Positions 46,462 to 56,805 of a stretch of DNA of 64,000 nt are shown in pieces. Position 1 is the stretch's first letter; each line of letters begins with the position of its first letter. The DNA comes from Dermacentor variabilis (taxonomy: Eukaryota > Arthropoda > Arachnida > Ixodida > Ixodidae): assembly GCF_050947875.1 (NCBI RefSeq), contig NC_134570.1, forward strand, positions 208,535,750-208,599,749. Direction: 5' to 3'. The notes beneath the pieces were generated by a model. That model had not been told where the DNA came from. It worked only from the letters and a program-made list of their open reading frames with translations, and made no database searches. The translations under genes were made by a program, and so were the position numbers.

Positions 46462-46533
46462 ATTCCCAGGCTGGGTGAGACGTCCGCTGCAGAGCTACAT
46501 GGCGAAGACGCGTACCCAGCACCTCCAACAAAA

Positions 46534-46667
46534 TTCCACGGGTATAAAACTATTTACACGATTTACTTACAAGGCGTATATAAACAGCAGCCGAGAATCC
46601 CCAGAGGCTGTTGCCACTTCGTCGTCTTCACCATCTACGACTTTGTCCTCTTTTTCCCACCGTAACA
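46534..46667 (-). repeat. 5' LTR of element Y
   Basis: Minus strand from TGTTACGGTGGGAAAAAG, through TTTATATACGCC (TATA-like, about 46570-46581), to about CCGTGGAAT. A TTTGTTGGAGGTGCTGGG primer-site-like stretch follows. The right boundary is sharp because it cuts X; the inner boundary is approximate. Confidence 0.55.
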
Positions 46668-48430
46668 ATATAGTCGCCGTCAGGAACGGGAGGAGTCGAT
46701 GACAAACGTACGTGACGGCTCGAGGTGGCAGCCGAACAAAAGCGGCGGGACTTAAGCGGCTGACGGGCGTGTCACAGATATCTGATACAAGAGGAAGATC
46801 GAGGCATATTGTGTCGTAACAACAATCGGTTAATGCCGAGTGTGCCGAAAGAAAGTGAAGGCCAAGTATAAAGTCATGTGGGCTGCGAGCATGGACGGCA
46901 AAAAGAACAGTGTGACGACTGGTCATGCTGACACTAGCAGTGCACATCCCTATCACATCCCTATCACTTGAACAGCACCACCATCGGCAACGCGAATTTT
47001 CTCTGTCGTAGACGGCGTCATAATCTTCGGCAGGCGGCGGCGTAACTGAGCGCTCATACTAGATAGGTGCGCGCCAGTATCGATGAGGCTGGTTACAGGA
47101 ACATTGTCAACTCTTACTTCTGGGAGGCTATGGTGAGTGGGGAGGGTCATCAGAGGATTTGCAAGGAACGATAGCATTACGCTTCCTCTCCATAAGCTGC
47201 GCGATCTAGTTTTCCGACTACGAGGGTCCAGAGAAGGTCGGTGAGGAAAAGCGACGAGGCTGCGGTGAGTGGGATTGGCGACATTGAGGCGACGGGGAAC
47301 GGGAGAAGCGGCGAACCGCAGTAGCGCCAGAGGTAAGAGACGCGTCTGAAGACGACGAATAGTAAGTACCGCTCGAAGGAGTAGGGCGCATGGAGTTTGG
47401 AAGGTCTGGTGAGGAGTTTAGGTCCAACAGCGACGACAGTAACGAGCAATGTACCCGGCCTGATGACAGAAAAAGCATATGGGCTGGTCGTCGCGCGTTC
47501 TCCATTCTGTAGGAATGCGGAAGGGCAATGGAGGTGTAGGGTCGTCGAGCGGTACCTGTGGAATAAGGCCGAGGATCAGGACGAGTCAATGGGCACGCCG
47601 ATGCAAGGCCGAGATTTGCGAACTCCTGCCTGACTACAACCCTGGATGAGGGACGCAGATGACGGAGATGGGTAACTGGCGGGCGTTGGGAGTACAGGCG
47701 GTTGAAAAGGTGCAGGAGATGCAGTTTCAATCTCGCGACGAACAATGTGCGTGACTTTGTCATAGGTGGGGGGCGGCTGAACGGCATCACACAATGAAGT
47801 TGCCGCCGTGTTGGGCAGCCGTGTGAATCTACGGGAAATACGGCGGCTCTTGGCTTGTTCAAACCGCTGGCACTCTTTGATGATGTTGTCGAAGGTGTCA
47901 ACGTTGTCATAAACGAGCAGATTAAAAGCGTCGTCGACAATACCTTTCGGCACATGAGAAACCTTCTCGGACTCAGACATGTGCTCGTCAACCTGGCGGC
48001 CAAGAGCAATAACGTCCTGTATGTAAGTGATGTATGACTCGTTAGACGTCTGTGCACGAGTTTTCAGTTCATTCCGCGCAGCAAGCTGCTGACCAGTGCT
48101 GTCACCGAAAAGGTCTCAGCTTGTAATGTGAGCATCCTGCGTCTCGAACGTCGCTCGTGGTGGGCCATTGAGGTAAAACAGGACGTTGGCGAGCATAAGG
48201 GTCGGGTCTCACCTGTAGCTGGTGCTGATCCGCTCGTAAAGGTTGAGCCATTTGTCGACGTCAACGCCATCCTGGCCGGAAAACAGGCCAGGATCCCGAG
48301 CAGGAGGGAGAACTATGTAGGTGGGAGCCACGAGAGGGGCAGGTGGCGAACACGATGTTCTGGCACCGAGTGACATGGACGGAACTGTGATGAGGCGGCC
48401 ATAGAGGAGCTCCGTGATGGGTACAGGGAA
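46668..48430 (-). pseudogene. gag: Gag and protease region of element X
   Basis: From the 5' side: PARDPGLFSGQDGVDVDKWLNLYERI (about 48330-48220), RFEQAKSRRISRRFTRLPNT (about 47860-47800), a zinc knuckle CFFCHQAGYIARYC (about 47436-47478), VTSLIDTGAHLSSMSAQL (protease active site, about 47070-47090) and SPHDFILGLHFLSAHSAL (about 46890-46840). The frame ends in a VPDGDYI block where element Y is inserted. Several shifts and stops interrupt it. Confidence 0.82.
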
Positions 48431-48436
48431 CAACCA

Positions 48437-48617
48437 CCGCCTCCACCACAAAGATGTTACGTGAAACGACACGAGGCATGACCATTTATAGTGTATTTAC
48501 AACGAGGCACACAGCAGCGACCAAGATGGTGGACAGCTTGCACACCAGGCAAAGCCGTCTTCTTGGTCTTCTGCTCCAAGGAGAATGTCCCTCTCGAAAT
48601 CAGTTGGCTTTGTAACA
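48437..48617 (-). repeat. 5' LTR of element X with primer binding site
   Basis: The LTR is 48455-48617 (163 bp), reading TGTTACAAAGCCAACTG to GTTTCACGTAACA on the minus strand. TCTTTGTGGTGGAGGCGG (48454-48437) follows as the probable primer site. ATAT outside the LTR repeats the left flank of X. Confidence 0.82.
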
Positions 48618-49464
48618 ATATGTTCAAAATGTCCTCACGCTCTGTCGTAAAGCTAACAGAGACAGGAACGACGCCGACAAGATTGGCCACATCCTGAAGG
48701 GCATAGCAGATGACGCATTCAACCTGCTTGTCTGGAATAACTATGGCTCGGTGGACGCGATCATTAAAGGGTGCCGCAATTTTGAACAGAAAAGTCGCCG
48801 CATTACGCAGCAATTCAACAGGCTACCAAATACAGCTTTGACGTCTTCGTGTGAAGAACAGCCACGTGGACCTCCCCTACCTGGACAAGAAAATTTGACG
48901 CGGTTGATTCGTCGCGAGCTAGAAGCCATCTCTTCCGCCGTTCCTCGTCAGCATTTCACAGACAACGCATGTTCTACGTCGCTTATACAGGCCGTTGTCA
49001 AAGAAGAGATAGCAAATTTAGACCTCCCGTTTTTCTGCCCCATTCATGATGCCACTGTCAGCCAGGACTGGCCCCACCCAACCACTACTTCGTCGTTTTC
49101 AGCGGTTTTAACTCGCCGTCGCAACCCGGCCGACTGGAGAACACCGGACAATAGGCCGATTTGTTTCAATTTCTCGCGTGTTGGACATATCGCTCGTCAC
49201 TGCCGCCGTCCTTGGTCACCGCCCCCTAGGTGGAGCTTCCCGTCCGACCGTCCACATCAAGGTGCTCCCAATTTCTCGGTGCGTCCTTCGAATACCGACA
49301 ACGTACCTACGACCTTCCGAACCAGCTGGTCACTATCGCACCGAAGTTGTCGGTCTTTTTCACCGCAGGGCCACCGCTCTTCTTCCTCCGCATTCGCGCC
49401 ACAGGAAAACTAGTCGGTGCACCTCCCAGAGGTGACGCTGCATCAACGATCCTGCCTGCAGACC
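48618..49464 (+). pseudogene. gag: Gag of element W, C-terminal part
   Basis: After X, gag continues: VQNVLTLCRKANRDRNDADK, HILKGIADDAFNLLVW, then the 220-codon frame 48751-49413 with IIKGCRNFEQKSRRITQQFNRLPNT. The zinc knuckle is damaged: CFNFSRVGHIARHC (about 49162-49203) has Phe for the second Cys. A Ser/Arg/Pro-rich tail leads toward the protease and is cut at 49464 by LINE L4. It completes the 35150-35571 piece. Confidence 0.82.
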
Positions 49465-49479
49465 CTCTGATCACATTAC

Positions 49480-50088
49480 AACGAGCTCCCGGCCCACATT
49501 TCGACATTTATTCAAGAGCACCCTCAGGGTCCTCTGGAAATCATGTGGATACATGGTCATGATGGGCTGCCGGGAAATGAAAGAGCTAATCAGCTCGCCT
49601 GCGATACTTTGAACCAGGCACCCTGCATTCCACGACCAGCCCAGACGAAAAGGTGGGCTCCCCTGCTTCTGCGGCCATATCAAGAGGCAAGACGCAAGTT
49701 CCCCAAGCTCAGCAAAGTGCTCACCCGTGAACAGGGTGTACTGATTCGTCAGGCCCAGACTGAAACACTCCCTACACCAGCGCGAATGCACCTCCTCAGC
49801 GACCTCTTACCTGAAGATCCCCCACTCTGCCGATACTGTGGTGAACACCCAAACACATCCCATATCCTCTGGTCCTGTGGACCAACCCCACCTCCCCTTC
49901 CTGCCCCCACAAATCTTTCCCCTAGACCCCATGCCGGGTGGCTGACAGAAGCAGCCAGCGCCGATGACCAACGATACCTTGCGGCGTTTATCAGTGCTCA
50001 CTGAAGAATGCCGCAAGCGAGGCTTTGGACTGAGGGCCTTTCCACCATACCACCCAACATGAAAATAAAGTTTTTTCTCTCTCTCTCT
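49480..50088 (+). mobile_element. LINE fragment L4 (RNase H-bearing type) with (CT)n end
   Basis: The flanks CTCTGATCACATTAC (49465-49479) and CTCTGATCAGATTGC (50089-50103) match at 13 of 15 sites, a likely target duplication. The encoded end of a LINE ORF2 is open from about 49520 to 50004: IHGHDGLPGNERANQLAC (end of RNase H), then CRYCGEHPNTSHILWSC, a zinc motif like that of L2. The 3' end has AATAAA and a CT run (50077-50092). It is about 0.6 kb, strongly 5'-truncated, and one of the better-preserved coding remnants here. Confidence 0.82.
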
Positions 50089-50103
50089 CTCTGATCAGAT
50101 TGC

Positions 50104-51087
50104 CTACTCTTGGAAGTATATTAGACGTTGAGATGGATGGAGTCGCAGTTAAGTCCCTCGTCGACACTGGTGCAGTGATGTGTGTAATGAGTACCGCCCT
50201 AAGCACATGACTCATAAAGGTCAGCGCTGTCCACATGACCTGATTTTAGGACTGGACTCTCTATCGACCCATGCTGCCCTAATCAACTACGCTACGGGTG
50301 TGCAGCTGGACCTTCCTTCTGGCAGCTACTCTGTTTTTGATGCACATCATCCGTCCCTGTGTTCTACCGAATTCGCCCGGTTGCCGCCACAATCCTGCCT
50401 TTTACTATGCCTTTTACCGCCCGACCACGTGTTCCTGATGGCGACTACATCGTCTCTTCGCTTGTGGACGTTATTCTACTGCATGGCGTCGCGCTCCCAA
50501 GCACCGTTGTCACCACTGTCGATAATTCTACTTGGCTTCCTGTTCTCCACTTTGGCTCTGTTGCATATGTACTTCCCGGTAACATGACAGTGGTCCGTCT
50601 GGCACCTGTGCACGAGTACGAGATATCTCCGCTCGCGCCCACTATATCTGCCTCTGCCAAAGCCATCATCGCATGTTCCCGTTCGGCTTCGTCACCCTAC
50701 CACGATGTTGATAAAATGATCGCTACCGACCTATCTCCAGCTGAAACTGAAGACCTTAGGCCATTCTGTTTAGTTACCGCGATATTTGTGATTTCGATGA
50801 CCATCCGCTAGGCCAGACGTCCGTAGTCACTTATCAGATTCCCATCGGCGACGCAAGTCCCGCCCATCGTCGCCCTTACCGCGTGTCTGCAGCAGAGCGC
50901 ACCATCATTCAAAGCAAAGTCGCGAAGACGCTGAAGAACATCACTGAGCCTTCCGCTAGCCCGTGGGCACTGGTCAAGAAAAAAGACAACACCTGGAGAT
51001 TTTGCGTTGATTGTCGCCATTCGAACAAGGTCACCAAGAAGGAGGTGTATCTATTGTCTCGTATCGATGACGCACTCGACTGTCTAT
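50104..51087 (+). pseudogene. pol: Protease and RT start of element W
   Basis: LGSILDVEMDGVAVKSL precedes the active site VDTGA (about 50161-50175). A frame change near 50208 leads to CPHDLILGLDSLSTHAALIN and then VPDGDYIVSSLVDVILLHG and STWLPVLHFGSVAYVLPGN in another frame. RT begins at about 50860 (AHRRPYRVSAAERTIIQ, ASPWALVKKKDNTWRFCVD, KEVYLLSRIDDALDCL). It is cut at 51087 by the LTR of element V. The catalytic RT motif of W is outside the window. Confidence 0.85.
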
Positions 51088-51626
51088 TGTTACGGTTGGC
51101 GTGTAACACCCCGGGAAGAAAGGATGTTCGGCGGACCCTGATCAACCGGAACGGAGGCTGGATTCCTAATTTGCTGTGGTTGTCTGGAGTGGTTACCGCT
51201 CTGGCAGGTGCCCCGCAGTACTTACAGGCCCCTTCGTGTGTTGCATGCCTAAGCGAAACTAAGGACGGATTTCTAATTTGCTATGGTTGTCTCGAGGGGT
51301 TGCCGCTCTGGATGACGCCCCGCAGTGCTTACAGGCCCCTTTGTGTGTGCGCAATTTTAGAAGAACCCTCTCCACGAACTGTCCAAACTCTAGGGGAGAA
51401 CGCTTTCCGCGAACCAACGTCGCCTAGAAGAAAGGATAAGAGCCTACGGTCCCGGAACTGCGGGTTGCCACCTGTGGAGGCGGGCCCGTGCAAGCTCACT
51501 GGGGAGGAGGGATCCGCTGCCTATCCCCGACTAGACTCAGGTTGCCACCTGCGGAGGCAAGCTCTTGAAAGGTCAACTGGGAGAAGGAATCAGCCGCCTA
51601 CGATCCCGGACCTGCGGGTTGCCACC

Positions 51627-51843
51627 TGTATAGTGTTTTATAAAGACTTGCGCATCATGTTCAACTCGGCATTACTGCGCATGCCCACTAACGATCGAAC
51701 CAACGAACATGGCCTCGAAAGCTATCTCAAACGTGTTCCCTCTCCTACCCACAACGTATATATAGTTGAGCAAATAAAGCAACGGTGTTCTGTGTTGACT
51801 GACACTGGCTCGATCGCATTCTTTACGTGAACAACACGAAAAA
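51627..51843 (+). repeat. 5' LTR of element U
   Basis: It runs TGTATAGTG to CACGAAAAA. It carries GTATATATAG (about 51750-51759) as a TATA-like box and AATAAA (51772-51777) as a polyadenylation signal. Confidence 0.92.
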
Positions 51844-51857
51844 TGGTGTCAGAAGTG
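51844..51857 (+). promoter_or_regulatory. Primer binding site of element U
   Basis: TGGTGTCAGAAGTG abuts the LTR and is complementary to a tRNA-Leu 3' end including CCA. Confidence 0.82.
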
Positions 51858-51871
51858 CGCCGCCACCCGTG

Positions 51872-53770
51872 ATGGAATTCTTAAAGCCTCCTGAACCGTT
51901 ACGCCTGAGTGGCGACATTGCCAAACAATGGAAGCTTTTTAAGCAAAAATTCGAGCTTTTCCTAGCAGCCTCGGTGCCAAGAGACAAGCCTCGGGATGAT
52001 AGCACGAAGACTGCCCTACTGCTCAGTTTGGGAGGGGAAGATGTGTTGGAAATCTACAACAACTTCACTTTCACTGAAGACGCCGAAAGAATGGACTGTG
52101 CGACCGTCATCAAGAAATTCGATGAGTACTGCGCAGCGCAGGTGAATGAAATACATGAGCGGTACCTATTTCGACGACGAGTCCAAGCAGAAGGTGAGTC
52201 CTTTGAACCATTCGCAAGGGACCTGAGGCACCTGGCGAAATCGTGCAACTTCGGCGTAATGGAAAATTCAATGATCCGTGACCAAATTGTATTTGGAACG
52301 AGCGACGACAAAGTGCGCCAGAAGCTGCTAAGGGACAAGGAATTGACACTGGCGAAAGCTGAGCAGGTGTGCGAATCCGCCGAGTTGTCAGATGCACAAA
52401 ATCAACTTTGGGCACGCGAACAGCGCCAAGTTGACCATATCCAAGCAAGGCCAAAGAAAACCGTTGCATCCCCAGTATTTAAATGCAGTAGGTGTGGTCG
52501 GGAGCACGGCTCGAGGAATTGTCCGGCGTTTGGACGCACCTGTAGACGATGCGGAGGCAAGAACCATTTTGCTGTGCAATGCAAGAGCAACAGGCAAGTG
52601 GCAGAAGTCAATGCTGACGAAGACTTCACGATTCTCGACGTATCGGTAGATACTGTCGAAAACCATCGTGACTGGGTAGCAGAAGCACTAGTCGGCAGCA
52701 AGCACATCAACTTGAAAGTGGACACCGGTGCACAAGCGAACCTTCTGCCGTATGGTATGTACCGCGCATTACAGCCCGCGGCACAAATAAGAGAAAGTAA
52801 TGCAGTGCTACGCTCCTATGGGGGAGGAATCATCAAGCACTTCGGGGTAGCCAGATTGAAGGTCACAGTTGGCGAGACGGCGACTGAAGTCGACTTCTTC
52901 CTTGTAAAGAAGGGGCGCGCGATTATTGGTCTCGAAGCAAGCGAGCGGCTGGGGCTCTTCGTCAGGTCGGTTGATGCAATGACGACAAAGGGAACTACAG
53001 AGTTCATGCAGGAATACAACGACGTCTTCACCGGCACCGGATGCCTTCAGCGACTGCACAAAATGGTGTTGCGACAAGACACCGTACCGACGGTCCAGAT
53101 GGCTAGACGAGTACCCCTGGCGCTGCTGAAACTACTGCGGGCTGAACTCGACCGGATGCTCAAGGCAGGCATCATTGCCAAGGTGGAAGAGCCAACAGAC
53201 TGGGTAAGTCCGTTAGTTATCGTCAAGAAGGAGGACGGTCAGCTACGTATATGCATGGATCCTAGGAAAATTAATGAAGGTCTCAAGCGGGAGCACTTAC
53301 AGATGCCTCGTCGCGATGACATAGAAGCCGAGCTTGCGGGAGCACGATATTTTTCACGACTAGGCGCCAAATCTGGATTTCATCAAATACCGTTACATGA
53401 AGAAACATCCAGAATCTGCACGTTTTCGACCCCGTTTGGGCGTTATCGTTTTCTCAGGCTTCCTTTCGGCATAGCGTCAGCATCCGAAGTATTTCAAAGG
53501 TACATGAACGACATCTTAGACGGAATTCCTGGTGTATGTATGTACGTCGACGACATCCTAGTATGGGGCTCTTCAAGAAAAGAGCACGACGAAAGGCTAC
53601 AAGCTGTCCTTCAGTCCGCGCGTAAGGCGGGGTTAACATTCAATGCTTCAAAATGTGAAATTACCGTGCCAGAAATTTCTTTTCTTGGCGATGTTATTTC
53701 CGAAAACTGCATACGGCCAAGCCCTGATTCTGTCGAATCAGTTCTACATCTACCACCACCGAGGGACAAG
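51872..53770 (+). pseudogene. gag-pol: Gag-protease-RT of element U (open frame up to the SINE)
   Basis: The start chosen is ATG 51872 (MEFLKPPEPLRLSGD), the first ATG in frame after the primer site. Capsid blocks are KQWKLFKQKFELFLAAS and GESFEPFARDLRHLAKSC. Two zinc knuckles follow (CSRCGREHGSRNC and CRRCGGKNHFAVQC, about 52480-52580). The protease has VDTGAQANLLP (about 52720). RT has PTDWVSPLVIVKKEDGQLRI, LPFGIASASEVFQRYM and catalytic YVDD (about 53544-53555), then FLGDVISENCIRPS. There is no stop over more than 600 codons. At 53770 a Ruka SINE interrupts within the conserved segment after RT; coding resumes at 54018. Confidence 0.93.
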
Positions 53771-53781
53771 AAAGGAGTTCA

Positions 53782-54017
53782 GAACCCGCCGTGGTTGCTC
53801 AGTGGCTATGGTGTTGGACTGCTGAGCACGAGGTCGCGGGATCGAATCCCGGCCACGGCGGCCGCATTTCGATGGGGGCGAAATGCGAAAACACCCGTGT
53901 GCTTAGATTTAGGTGCACGTTAAAGAACCCCAGGTGGTCAAAATTTCCGGAGTCCTCCACTACGGCGTGTCTCATAATCAGAAAGTGGTTTTGGCGCGTA
54001 AAACCCCAAATATTATT
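53782..54017 (+). repeat. Ruka SINE inserted in U pol, 11-bp target duplication
   Basis: AAAGGAGTTCA flanks it at 53771-53781 and 54018-54028. The 236-bp copy has the same head (GCCGTGGTTGCTCAGTGG, GGATCGAATCCCGGCCACGG) and end (AAATATTATT) as the copy in L3. Same strand as U. Confidence 0.96.
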
Positions 54018-55914
54018 AAAGGAGTTCATAGAATGCTAGGTGTCGTCAACTATTTCGCCAAGTTTGTAGCGGCCCTCGCAGAAAAAACTAAGTTACTCCG
54101 AGACCTGATAAGACAGTGTTTTCGATTGGACGGATAACCATGCCACAGAATGGAACCATATCTGTGCAACTTTAAGTAGCCAGCCAGTTCTGGCTATCTT
54201 CGACCCGATGCGTGACACTAAAATAGCTTCGGATGCATCGCAAAATGGCATCGGCTCAGCATTGCTACGGCGTTACGGGGACGCTTGGAAACCTGTTGCG
54301 TATGCTTCGCGAGTACTCACCGACACTCAAAAACGATATTCACAGATTGAGAAGGAGGCGTTGGCTGTGGTATACGGGTGCGAGAAATTTCACCATTTTG
54401 TGTATGGACGCACGGTCATCCTCGAAACAGACCACCGCCCCCTGATCAATATTTCGCGAAAGGCAATTGCTGACATGCCACCGAGACTGCAGCGCTTCTT
54501 TCTACGTTTACTAAAATACAATTTCACTCTGCACTTTGTTCCAGGAAAGCAGTTCGTGCTGCCAGACCTGCTGTCGCGTGCCTCTGTAGGAAAACCGCAA
54601 AAGGATGAAGCAGAAGAAGACATCGAGATTCACGCCGTAGGTGTTGTATCGTCACTTGTAAGCGATGCCACGTTAGAGCGCCTATCAAAAGAAACGCGAA
54701 ATGACAGCTACTTGCATAGTGTCGTCACGTGCCTTCAGAAGAACCAACCTGTGCAGGGACGGCTTAAGCATTTCGAAAGTGAACTGTCAGCCGTAAGCGG
54801 GGTGCTACTAAAAGGGTGCAAGGTCGTGGTGCCAACCAGCATGCGCCAAGAAATGTTAAGAGGAATCCATGAAGGCCACATGGGACTAAATAAGTGCAAA
54901 GAACGTGCGCGTCGTTTGGTTTTCTGGCCCGGTATGAACACTGATGTCGAAAATGTGATTAAAAAATGCTCAGTATGCCAGAAGCACGCTTACAAGCAAC
55001 ACAGCGAACCCCTTCTTATCCGCCCAGCGCCTGCGCATGCCTGGTGTAGGATTGGTGTTGACATCTTCCAGTACGCTGGAAAATCGTATCTTTGTGCGTA
55101 TGATGCGTTGTCTAATTTTCCCGAGGTTGAGCAGTTGCAGGACACGTCAGCAGCCGGTGTGATTGATAAACTAAGCGCAATATTTGCTAGACACGGCATA
55201 CCAAAAGAAGTGTGCACTGACAACGGACCGCAATTCTCCAACCGCGAGTTTCTGCTCTTTCCAGAAAGATACGATTTCAAGCATGTCACCTCAAGCCCGC
55301 GGTTTCCACGCTCAAATGGCTTGGCCGAGAAAAGGGTTCAGGTGGTAAAAAGAATCCTTAAAAAGACAACCGAAGGAAGAGAGGACTTCTGGCTCGGATT
55401 GCTCAGTTACAGGTCATGTCCTCTGGAAGACGGCAGATCGCCGGGTGAACTGCTATTTGGTCGACGGCTTCGAACGCCATTGCCGGATTTTGCGGAAGTA
55501 CCCAGCACGTCTGTGAGGAAGCATCGACAGACGGAACAGCCGAGACGCTCCCTGGCTCCTTTACGGAAAGGACAAGTCGTGCGAGTGCGCGGAGACCGAT
55601 GGGATACCAAAGCCAGAGTGATGCGAGCGGAGCAAACAAGGTCCTACCGAGTACAGACAGAAGACGGCAAAATTCTGCGTCGGAACCGGCAGCACCTTCT
55701 TGCGACAGCCGAACCTTTCAGCATGGAGTCATCCACCGGAGATTCCACGGACGACGAAAGCGACAACGACGGCATTGTAAGCGAACATACGTCGTCAAAC
55801 GGAGGTGCACCGGCGATATCAAATGAGACAAGTCCGCTTTTGAGGAGATCAACACGGCAAAGAAGACCACCACAGCGCCTCCAATACGGCAGCAATTTTA
55901 AGCAATGTTCGTAA
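54018..55914 (+). pseudogene. pol: RT end, RNase H and integrase of element U
   Basis: After the SINE the frame gives HRMLGVVNYFAKFVAALAEK. A one-base frameshift in GTGTTTTCGAT near 54116 follows. From about 54116 the new frame is open to 55914. RNase H is at 54220-54560 (SDASQNGIGSALL, YSQIEKEALAVVYG, ETDHRPLINI). The integrase zinc site is at about 54868-54985 (HEGHMG, CSVCQKH). The catalytic residues are present: GVDIFQ (about 55051), TDNGPQF (about 55217) and NGLAEKRVQ (about 55315-55340), giving the D-D-E set. A basic SH3-like end (LRKGQVVRVRGDRWDTK) and an acidic/Arg tail complete it. Confidence 0.93.
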
Positions 55915-55960
55915 CCCCTCGCAATACCTTTCGATAATATTTTCACTTTCGTGTTTATAC

Positions 55961-55971
55961 AGAAAAGAGGA
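55961..55971 (+). promoter_or_regulatory. Polypurine tract of element U
   Basis: AGAAAAGAGGA lies directly before the 3' LTR. Confidence 0.85.
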
Positions 55972-56188
55972 TGTATCGTGTTTTATAAAGACATGCGCAT
56001 CATGTTCAACTCGACATTACTCCGCATGCCCACTAACGATCGAACCAACGAACATGCCCTCGAAAGCTATCTTAAACGTGTTCCCTCTCCTACCCACAAC
56101 GTATATATAGTTGAGCAAATAAAGCAACGGTGTTCTGTGTTGACTGACACTGGCTCGATCGCATTCTTTACGTGAACAACACGAAACA
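55972..56188 (+). repeat. 3' LTR of element U
   Basis: 217 bp, TGTATCGTG to GAAACA, the pair of 51627-51843. Confidence 0.93.
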
Positions 56189-56805
56189 CCACCTACGGAG
56201 GCGGGCCCGTGCAGGCTCACCCGGTAGGAGGGATCCGCCGCCCATTCACAACCAGGCGGCTCAGTGCCTGTCGCGAGACGTCAACGTGAGCAAGATCTCG
56301 CCTACGATTTTAGTGGGCCTATTTAAAGGGCCCCGCAATGTGCTTTTTCACTTCATTCTATTCTTATATTTCACCAACCACTGAATACACGTCCAAGTTT
56401 CACACTAGAAATCGTCTCGTTCCTGCCCGGTCGCCGTGGTCTACAGGACGCCTGCAGCCCGCCGACACAGCCACGCTACCCATTAGTAACGCCGGTCGGG
56501 CTTCGAGAAACGGCGTCGCAACAACTGGTTGGCAGCGGTCGGATACGCTACCCTGGAGACCCCAACTTTGGACGACATCTAAGAGATCGTCTGCTCTTCG
56601 TGCTGGCGACAACGTTCGGAAGGAAGCTGTCAGGATTCATGACTGCATATGGTGAGGGCACGGAATTTTTTCACTAAGATATCACTTGGCTTTAGGTATT
56701 TTTTGGAGGAAGTACAGAGCAGTCATATTTCTTTAACCGTTGACGGAAGTTTCGAGTACATTGAGGTTGTTACAGAGTGCAGAGTTAGCAGCAGTAAGGG
56801 CAGCC

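Larger units (their letters stand above)
38697..46667 (-). mobile_element. Element Y: Ty3/Gypsy, 3'-truncated, nested in X and split by Z
   Basis: The 5' LTR starts TGTTACGGTGGGAAA at 46667 (minus), gag is 46461-45470, protease 45469-44391, then Z is inserted and a short RT start (38836-38697) follows. It ends abruptly within the SSSPWASP block of RT at about 38697, where sequence of X resumes. No integrase, RNase H or 3' LTR of Y is present. Z inserted in Y with a 4-bp duplication. Confidence 0.65.
35572..48617 (-). mobile_element. Element X: Ty3/Gypsy retrotransposon nested in W
   Basis: The LTRs are 48455-48617 (5') and 35572-35730 (3'), sharing GAGAGGGACATTCT and CATGTCGTTTAACGTGACA-type ends. 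ATAT flanks both ends (35568-35571 and 48618-48621), the target duplication. Gag to protease runs 48430-46668, and pol 38696-35731. Element Y interrupts it just after the protease. The LTRs differ substantially, so X is old. Confidence 0.85.
51627..56188 (+). mobile_element. Element U: young mag-like Ty3/Gypsy retrotransposon, 217-bp LTRs
   Basis: LTRs 51627-51843 and 55972-56188 are each 217 bp with about 7 differences (about 3 percent). CCACC flanks both sides (51622-51626, 56189-56193). A primer site, one long gag-pol frame and a polypurine tract are in place. Only a Ruka SINE (53782-54017) and one frameshift near 54116 break the coding sequence. It is the best-preserved element in the window and the same type as T. 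Confidence 0.95.
51444..56241 (+). repeat. Three 77-bp tandem repeats in the V LTR, third copy split by U
   Basis: Copies are 51444-51520, 51521-51597, and 51598-51626 joined to 56194-56241. Each has GGTTGCCACCT-CGGAGGC and ends GGGATCCGC-GC or a variant. All are exactly 77 bp. U inserted at CCACC of the third copy. Confidence 0.85.
51088..56523 (+). repeat. 5' LTR of element V, split by element U
   Basis: The LTR parts are 51088-51626 and 56189-56523, about 874 bp in all. A TATTTAAAGGG box (about 56319-56329) and an end at GTCGCAACA precede TGGTTGGCAGCGG (56526), a probable primer site of unassigned tRNA. Its first 300 bp contain two similar 'TAATTTGCTGTGGTTGTCT...GTGCCCCGCAGT' blocks. Confidence 0.8.

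Noticed and set aside
50883..51830. 315-codon open frame taken as one gene
   Set aside because: It runs from the RT start of W through the 5' LTR of V and into the LTR of U; only 50883-51087 is coding, and the rest is LTR sequence.
53791..54039. Small ORF MGAKCENTRVLRFRC and relatives as a conserved gene
   Set aside because: The same peptide appears at 31063 because both are translated Ruka SINE bodies; conservation is that of the repeat.
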